In this document: in pieces, positions 57,580 to 61,832 of the stretch
How the letters are laid out: each line of letters starts with the position of its first letter
How positions within the stretch are numbered: the stretch's first letter is position 1
DNA from: JAKFEE01 sp036675815
GTDB taxonomy: Bacteria; Pseudomonadota; Alphaproteobacteria; Rhodospirillales; Magnetospirillaceae
NCBI GenBank assembly: GCA_036675815.1
Contig: JAKFEE010000060.1
Location: 1-61,832 of the forward strand
DNA length: 61,832 nt
Reading direction: 5' to 3'
Notes under the pieces: generated by a model
Told to the model about the DNA's origin: nothing
The model's database searches: none
What the model saw: only the letters and a program-made list of their open reading frames with translations
Translations under genes and position numbers: made by a program

Positions 57580-57583
57580 CGCT

Positions 57584-57712
57584 TCATTTCGCTGGCGGAT
57601 ACTGGCGGGGATAGGTGCTGTCCGGCGGTTCGTCCAATCCGGACTTCTTGCCGCAGGAGGCAAGCGGCGCGGCAAGCGCCAGGGCGAGAATCAGGCTGCA
57701 CAACACGCGCAT
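57584..57712 (-). CDS. lptM: LptM-like small lipoprotein
   Basis: A 42-residue gene lies between argH and lysA on the same strand. It encodes a signal peptide MRVLCSLILALALAAPLAS ending in the lipobox LAS-C (Cys20), then GKKSGLDEPPDSTYPRQYPP. The CGKKGxLxxP-like start of the mature part and the short proline-rich tail match LptM (formerly YifL), an outer-membrane lipoprotein that helps assemble the LptDE translocon. GGAGG lies seven bases before the ATG. Position between argH and lysA is the typical one in alphaproteobacteria. Confidence 0.88.
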   Translation of the reverse strand: MRVLCSLILALALAAPLASCGKKSGLDEPPDSTYPRQYPPAK

Positions 57713-57724
57713 CGTTGGTTCCTC

Positions 57725-59134
57725 CTACAGGCCGAAGCGCTCGCGCGCCGTGCGCGCTGCCGCACGCACGTTGTCGGGCGCCGTACCGCCAAAGCTCGTG
57801 CGGCTGCCGGCCGAATTGTCGACGCCGAGCACGGTATAGACCGACTGTTCGATGCGCGGCTCGACCTCGCGCATGGCATCGAGCGACAGATCCTCGAGGC
57901 CGCAGCCCTTCTGCTCGGCCAATTTGACCAAGCGGCCGGTGACGTGGTGGGCCTGGCGAAATGGCATATCGAGCACGCGCACCAGCCAGTCGGCGAGATC
58001 GGTCGCGGTGGTGAAGCCGGCGCCGGCGGCCTCGCGCAGGCGGTCGGCATTGACCGTCATGTCGCGAACCATCCCGGACATGGCGGCGATGGTCAGTTCC
58101 ATGGTGTCGGCGGCCTCGAACACCGGCTCCTTGTCGTCCTGCATGTCCTTGGAATAGGTCAGCGGCAGGCCTTTCATAACGATGAGCAGGGCGTTGAGGT
58201 CGCCGATGACGCGGCCGGCCTTGGCGCGGGTGAGCTCGGCGGCGTCGGGATTCTTCTTCTGCGGCATGATCGACGAGCCGGTGGTGAAGGCATCCGACAG
58301 CGTGACGAATCGGAATTGGGCGCTGGTCCAGATCACCAGCTCCTCGGCCAGCCGCGACAGATGGACGGCGGCAATGGCGCAGGCCGACAGGAACTCCAGG
58401 GCGAAGTCGCGATCGGACACCGCGTCGAGCGAGTTGGCGCAGGGACGGTCGAAGCCCAGCTCCGCTGCCGTGAAATGCCGGTCGATGGGAAACGAGGTGC
58501 CGGCCAGCGCCGCCGCACCCAGCGGGCACTCGTTGAGACGCCGCCGCGCGTCGGCCAAGCGACCACGGTCACGCCCGACCATCTCGGCATAGGCCAGCAT
58601 ATGATGGCCGAAGGTCACCGGCTGCGCCGCCTGCAGATGAGTAAAGCCGGGCATCACTGTCGCGGCATGGGGTTCGGCCTTGTCGACCAGCGCCCGCTGC
58701 AGATCCTTGAGGGCTGCCTCCATACCATCCAGCGCATCGCGCACCCACAGACGAAAGTCGGTGGCGACCTGATCGTTGCGTGAGCGCGCCGTGTGCAGCC
58801 GGCCCGCCGGCGCACCGATGAGCTCGGCCAGCCGCGTCTCGACATTCATGTGAATGTCTTCCAACTCGTGGCGGAACACGAACGCGCCGCGCTCGATCTC
58901 TTGCAGGATGGTGTCCAATCCGGCCAAGATGGCGTCGCCGTCGTCATGGCCGATGACGCCGGCCTTCACCAGCATCCGGCAATGGGCTTTCGAGCCGCGG
59001 ATGTCCTGGGCATAAAGTCGCTTGTCGAAGCCGATCGAGGCATTGATGCTTTGCATCACGGCGGCCGGCCCGGCCTCGAAGCGGCCGCCCCAGATGCTGC
59101 TGGCGGCGCTGGTGGAGTTGTCCTTGGCGGTCAT
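57725..59134 (-). CDS. argH: Argininosuccinate lyase
   Basis: The 469-residue enzyme has SIWGGRFEAGP at the N-terminus, TARSRNDQVATDFRLW, GFTHLQAAQPVTFGHH (catalytic His) and the fumarase-superfamily signature GSSIMPQKKNPD. It performs the last step of arginine synthesis, giving arginine and fumarate. Its start lies only 21 bases from that of the divergent TlpA gene, and no clear ribosome site is visible before the ATG, so the promoters must overlap or lie within the neighbouring 5' ends. Confidence 0.96.
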   Translation of the reverse strand: MTAKDNSTSAASSIWGGRFEAGPAAVMQSINASIGFDKRLYAQDIRGSKAHCRMLVKAGVIGHDDGDAILAGLDTILQEIERGAFVFRHELEDIHMNVETRLAELIGAPAGRLHTARSRNDQVATDFRLWVRDALDGMEAALKDLQRALVDKAEPHAATVMPGFTHLQAAQPVTFGHHMLAYAEMVGRDRGRLADARRRLNECPLGAAALAGTSFPIDRHFTAAELGFDRPCANSLDAVSDRDFALEFLSACAIAAVHLSRLAEELVIWTSAQFRFVTLSDAFTTGSSIMPQKKNPDAAELTRAKAGRVIGDLNALLIVMKGLPLTYSKDMQDDKEPVFEAADTMELTIAAMSGMVRDMTVNADRLREAAGAGFTTATDLADWLVRVLDMPFRQAHHVTGRLVKLAEQKGCGLEDLSLDAMREVEPRIEQSVYTVLGVDNSAGSRTSFGGTAPDNVRAAARTARERFGL

Positions 59135-59155
59135 ATGGATCCGATGGATGCTTGA

Positions 59156-59722
59156 ATGAAAGCTTGGTTTCCCCCGCTCGTCGGCGTTGCCTTGTCACTG
59201 TCGCTGTCGGCGGCGATGCCCCTACCCCCGGCGGAGAGCGGCCCAACCTACACCGTTCCGGCGGCGTCCGAAAGCGTGCTCGCGCCCGGCCAACGCCCGC
59301 GCCTGCCCAACGTCGCCTTCACCGACGGTCGCGGCGCGCCGCAAGTATTGGCCAGCCGCAGGGGCAAGCCGGTGCTGCTGGTGGTGTGGGCGACCACCTG
59401 TGCGCCCTGCGTCAAGCAGATGCCGGCGCTGGATGCGCTGCAGGGGCAGTTGGGGCCGCAAGGGCTGGAGGTCATCGCCATGTCGCAGGACCCGGGCGGG
59501 CCGGCGGCGGTGAAGCGGTTCCTGCAGCAGCAGGGGCTCGCCAATCTCAAGGTCTACAATGACATGGGCGGCCAGGCGGCGCGCATGCTGGGGGTGCGCG
59601 CCATGCCCACCGCCATCCTGATCGACGCCGAGGGACGTCAGGCCACCCGCATCGAAGGGGCCGCCGCCTGGAACGATCCGCGGATGGTCCAGGCCATCCG
59701 TACGATGCTGGCCGAGAAATAA
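59156..59722 (+). CDS. TlpA-like thiol-disulfide protein, copy 1
   Basis: The 188-residue protein has an N-terminal signal or anchor (VGVALSLSLSAAMPL) and a thioredoxin-like TlpA/ResA fold: VLLVVWATTCAPCVKQMPALDAL (CAPC motif), VIAMSQDPGG, and the cis-Pro segment VRAMPTAILIDAEG. TlpA-family proteins reduce cysteines of apocytochrome c or copper proteins in the periplasm. It is followed directly by a second TlpA gene with a clearly related sequence. The TTCAPC form differs from the usual WCxPC in lacking Trp before the first Cys, so its redox behaviour may differ. Confidence 0.88.
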   Translation: MKAWFPPLVGVALSLSLSAAMPLPPAESGPTYTVPAASESVLAPGQRPRLPNVAFTDGRGAPQVLASRRGKPVLLVVWATTCAPCVKQMPALDALQGQLGPQGLEVIAMSQDPGGPAAVKRFLQQQGLANLKVYNDMGGQAARMLGVRAMPTAILIDAEGRQATRIEGAAAWNDPRMVQAIRTMLAEK

Positions 59723-59731
59723 GTGCCAGCC

Positions 59732-60307
59732 ATGTCGACTTTCGTGAAAACCATCCTCGGGCTGGCGGTCGCCGCTGCCGTCGGCGCCATCGTCATCCTC
59801 GCCATGCCGGGCGCGGAATCGCCGGTTCCGCCGGTCGCGCCGGTGCGTCCCGTCGTCGGCAAGCTCGTCGAGACCGAGCCGCGCAAGCCGGTCGCCGAGA
59901 TCGTCTTCCATGACGTGAACGGCGAGGCACACCGACTGTCGGAATTCGCCGGCAAGGTGGTGCTGATCAATTTTTGGGCCACCTGGTGCCCGCCCTGCAT
60001 CGCCGAGATGCCGGCGCTGGACGCGCTGCAAGGCAAGCTGGGCCGCGACGGCTTCGCACTCGTCGCGCTGTCGCTGGACCGCGGCGGGATCGAGGTGGCC
60101 CGTAAGTGGCTGGACGAGCACCGGCTCGCCCACATCACCCCCTACATCGCCGATCAGGCCCAGGCACGGGCCTTGAACACCATGGGCCAACTGCCGGTCA
60201 GCATCCTGATCGATGAGCAGGGGCGCGAGGTCGGCCGCGTTCTCGGGGCCGCCGATTGGGAGGCGCCGGCCATGGTCGAGCGCATCCAGGCCTTAATGCG
60301 AGAGTGA
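59732..60307 (+). CDS. TlpA-like thiol-disulfide protein, copy 2
   Basis: The 191-residue protein has a membrane anchor (about residues 7-27), then a TlpA fold with VVLINFWATWCPPCIAEMPALDAL (WCPPC), LVALSLDRGG and the cis-Pro segment MGQLPVSILIDEQG. It is the canonical form of the pair and probably handles reduction in cytochrome c maturation. It starts nine bases after copy 1 ends; the ATG giving MSTFVK was preferred to a GTG three codons earlier. The shared EMPALDALQ/QMPALDALQ and AxxW...MVxxIxxLM ends suggest tandem duplication. Confidence 0.9.
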   Translation: MSTFVKTILGLAVAAAVGAIVILAMPGAESPVPPVAPVRPVVGKLVETEPRKPVAEIVFHDVNGEAHRLSEFAGKVVLINFWATWCPPCIAEMPALDALQGKLGRDGFALVALSLDRGGIEVARKWLDEHRLAHITPYIADQAQARALNTMGQLPVSILIDEQGREVGRVLGAADWEAPAMVERIQALMRE

Positions 60308-60354
60308 TCCTTCCGCCGGGGCGTGTTACGCTCGACCAAAAGTGGAGGTGGGGA

Positions 60355-60732
60355 ATGATCGATCACATCTCGCTGCCAGTGTCGGATCTCGGGCGTTCCA
60401 AGGCTTTCTACGACACTTCGCTGGCCCCGCTGGGCTTGGCACAGGTCAAGAGCCCGGAGGGCGAGATCGATTACGGTCGCATCGAGTCCGGGCCGCTGTT
60501 CGCCATTACCGCTGCGGAAAACGGCAAGGCCCAGGCACCGGGCTTCCACGTTGCCTTCCGCTCCAAGGACCGCGTCACGGTCGACGCTTTCCACCGCGCC
60601 GCACTCGCCGCCGGCGGTAGGGACAACGGCGCACCGGGCCTAAGGCCTTCCTATCACCCCAACTATTACGCCGCTTTCGTCATCGACCCCGACGGCTATC
60701 ATATCGAGGTCGTCTGCCATCGCCCCGAATAG
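60355..60732 (+). CDS. VOC/glyoxalase-superfamily protein
   Basis: The 125-residue protein has the paired beta-alpha-beta-beta-beta modules of the vicinal-oxygen-chelate fold: MIDHISLPVSDLGRSKAFYDT with a metal-ligand His, and YYAAFVIDPDGYHIEVVCH with a C-terminal Glu ligand. HVAFRSKDRVTVDAFH in the middle is typical of lactoylglutathione-lyase-like or fosfomycin-resistance-like relatives without an assigned substrate. GGAGGTGGGG precedes the ATG. It is separate from the TlpA pair and converges with hbd. Confidence 0.87.
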   Translation: MIDHISLPVSDLGRSKAFYDTSLAPLGLAQVKSPEGEIDYGRIESGPLFAITAAENGKAQAPGFHVAFRSKDRVTVDAFHRAALAAGGRDNGAPGLRPSYHPNYYAAFVIDPDGYHIEVVCHRPE

Positions 60733-60746
60733 CGACCGGCGCCGCG

Positions 60747-61619
60747 TCAGCGGGTGGGAACGGGCAGTTCACCCGTGTAGTCGTAGAAGCCGCGGCCGGT
60801 CTTGCGGCCCAGCCAGCCGGCTTCTACGTACTTCACCAGCAGCGGGCAGGGTCGGTACTTGCTGTCGGCCAGCCCGTCGTAAAGCACCTGCATGATGGCC
60901 AAGCAGGTGTCGAGGCCGATGAAGTCGGCCAGTTCCAGCGGACCCATCGGGTGGTTGGCGCCCAGCTTCATCGCCGTGTCGATGGCGTCGACCGAGCCCA
61001 CGCCCTCGTAAAGGGTGTAGACCGCTTCGTTGATCATCGGCAGCAGGATGCGATTGACGATGAAGGCGGGGAAGTCCTCGGCCGAAACCGGCGTCTTGCC
61101 GAGTTTCAGCGTCATCTCGCGCACCGCGGCGAAGGTCTCTTCGCCCGTGGCGATGCCGCGGATCAGTTCGACCAACGCCATGACCGGCACCGGGTTCATG
61201 AAGTGCATGCCCATGAACTTCGCCGGACGATCGGTGACGGCGCCAAGGCGGGTGATCGAGATCGACGAGGTATTGGACGCAATCAGCGCCTGCGGCGGCA
61301 GTACGGGGCACAGTTGCTGAAAGATGGCCCGCTTGACCTGCTCGTTCTCCGAGGCCGCCTCGATCACCAGGTCGCAGTCGCCGAAACTCTCGTAGCTGGT
61401 CGAAGTCTTGATGCGGTTCATGGTCTCGGCCTTGACCTGGGCCGAGATCTTGCCCTTGGCCACCTGGCGGTCGAGATTCTTGTTGATGGCCGCCATGCCC
61501 TTTTTCAGTGGCTCGTCGCCAACGTCGAGCAGGCGGAGTTCGAACCCGGCAAGCGCGCACACATGGGCAATGCCATTGCCCATCTGACCGGCACCGATGA
61601 CTCCGATCGTCTTGATCAT
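60747..61619 (-). CDS. hbd: 3-hydroxybutyryl-CoA dehydrogenase
   Basis: The 290-residue protein has the NAD motif VIGAGQMGNGIAH, VIEAASENEQVKRAIF, the catalytic SNTSSISIT and MHFMNPVPVM, and the C-terminal domain with NRILLPMINEAVYTLYEGV and LADFIGLDTCLAIM. It oxidises (S)-3-hydroxybutyryl-CoA or runs in reverse in fatty-acid or butyrate metabolism. The start MIKTIGVIG follows AGGGAG. It lies 35 bases downstream of etfA on the same strand, a conserved etfBA-hbd arrangement. Confidence 0.95.
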   Translation of the reverse strand: MIKTIGVIGAGQMGNGIAHVCALAGFELRLLDVGDEPLKKGMAAINKNLDRQVAKGKISAQVKAETMNRIKTSTSYESFGDCDLVIEAASENEQVKRAIFQQLCPVLPPQALIASNTSSISITRLGAVTDRPAKFMGMHFMNPVPVMALVELIRGIATGEETFAAVREMTLKLGKTPVSAEDFPAFIVNRILLPMINEAVYTLYEGVGSVDAIDTAMKLGANHPMGPLELADFIGLDTCLAIMQVLYDGLADSKYRPCPLLVKYVEAGWLGRKTGRGFYDYTGELPVPTR

Positions 61620-61654
61620 GATCTGGCTCCCTGCGGGGTTGGCACCGACCTGGG

Positions 61655-61832
61655 TCACTTCGACAGTTCCTTCTCGAGCTCCGGCACCGCCTGGAACAGG
61701 TCGGCGACGAGGCCGTAGTCGGCGACCTGGAAGATCGGCGCCTCCTCGTCCTTGTTGATGGCGACGATGACCTTGGAGTCCTTCATGCCGGCCAGGTGCT
61801 GGATGGCCCCGGAGATGCCGACGGCGATGTAG
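61655..61832 (-). CDS. etfA: Electron transfer flavoprotein alpha subunit, C-terminal end
   Basis: The visible 58 residues form the end of the FAD domain: YIAVGISGAIQHLAGMKDS and VIVAINKDEEAPIFQVADYG are the invariant ETF-alpha signature, followed by LVADLFQAVPELEKEL. The gene begins outside the window. ETF passes electrons from acyl-CoA dehydrogenases to ETF-quinone oxidoreductase, consistent with the neighbouring hbd. The stop lies 35 bases before the hbd start. Confidence 0.95.
   Translation of the reverse strand, partial: YIAVGISGAIQHLAGMKDSKVIVAINKDEEAPIFQVADYGLVADLFQAVPELEKELSK

Overview
The window is a GC-rich chromosomal segment of an alphaproteobacterium, most likely Rhodospirillales-like. 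The evidence is gene order: dapF-mtaB-ftsY, tsaE-amgK-murU-addB-addA-trxA, ftsE-ftsX beside a zinc-ribbon/DUF3426 gene, tlpA/argH-lptM-lysA-TIGR02302, and hbd next to etfA. Nothing in the sequence identifies the genus. There is no rRNA gene, CRISPR array or prophage. One tRNA, tRNA-Arg(CCG), is present.

Layout. 1-1.65 kb: the 3' end of an unrecognised gene, then a REP-associated tyrosine transposase (RAYT) bracketed by its own palindromic repeats. 1.7-14.2 kb: a cell-surface locus. It holds a 915-residue DUF4214/RTX protein that looks like an S-layer or other type I-secreted surface protein, an FkbM methyltransferase, a two-module glycosyltransferase, an O-antigen-type ABC permease, GDP-mannose 4,6-dehydratase, another glycosyltransferase, a divergent Wzt-type ATPase and a phosphohexomutase. 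The right half of this locus is clearly poorer in GC than the rest and ends near the tRNA. 14.7-18.8 kb: corA, then glmS and a UDP-HexNAc 6-dehydrogenase. 18.9-27.5 kb: galE and a tightly coupled exosortase A (XrtA) module of amidotransferase, exosortase fused to EpsI, TIGR03087-type glycosyltransferase, FemAB-like protein, and a single protein joining the XrtA-associated ATPase to the XrtA-type polysaccharide deacetylase. 27.9-32 kb: glycosyltransferase, dodecin, cytochrome c, recQ and a small peptidoglycan-binding protein.

32.2-46.8 kb is mostly conserved housekeeping: lysine/peptidoglycan precursor synthesis (dapF), tRNA modification (mtaB, tsaE), protein targeting (ftsY), a ferredoxin/flavodoxin reductase, MurNAc recycling (amgK, murU), AddAB recombination and thioredoxin. 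47.1-61.8 kb: dinB with a hydrolase, plsC/ydcF/ftsX/ftsE, a zinc-ribbon membrane protein, the large TIGR02302 membrane protein, lysA, the tiny lipoprotein gene lptM, argH, two tandem TlpA-like thioredoxins, a VOC protein, 3-hydroxyacyl-CoA dehydrogenase and the 3' end of etfA.

How the genes fit together. glmS, the UDP-sugar dehydrogenase and galE can supply activated sugars for the XrtA exopolysaccharide/protein-sorting module. gmd, the mutase, the glycosyltransferases and Wzm/Wzt look like an ABC-exported surface glycan made next to an RTX surface protein, resembling the pairing of RsaA and its anchoring O-polysaccharide in Caulobacter. Intergenic gaps carry BIME-like paired palindromes at three places, distinct in sequence from the repeats around the RAYT gene. 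Function calls rest on reading motifs and gene order by eye; no database search was run.
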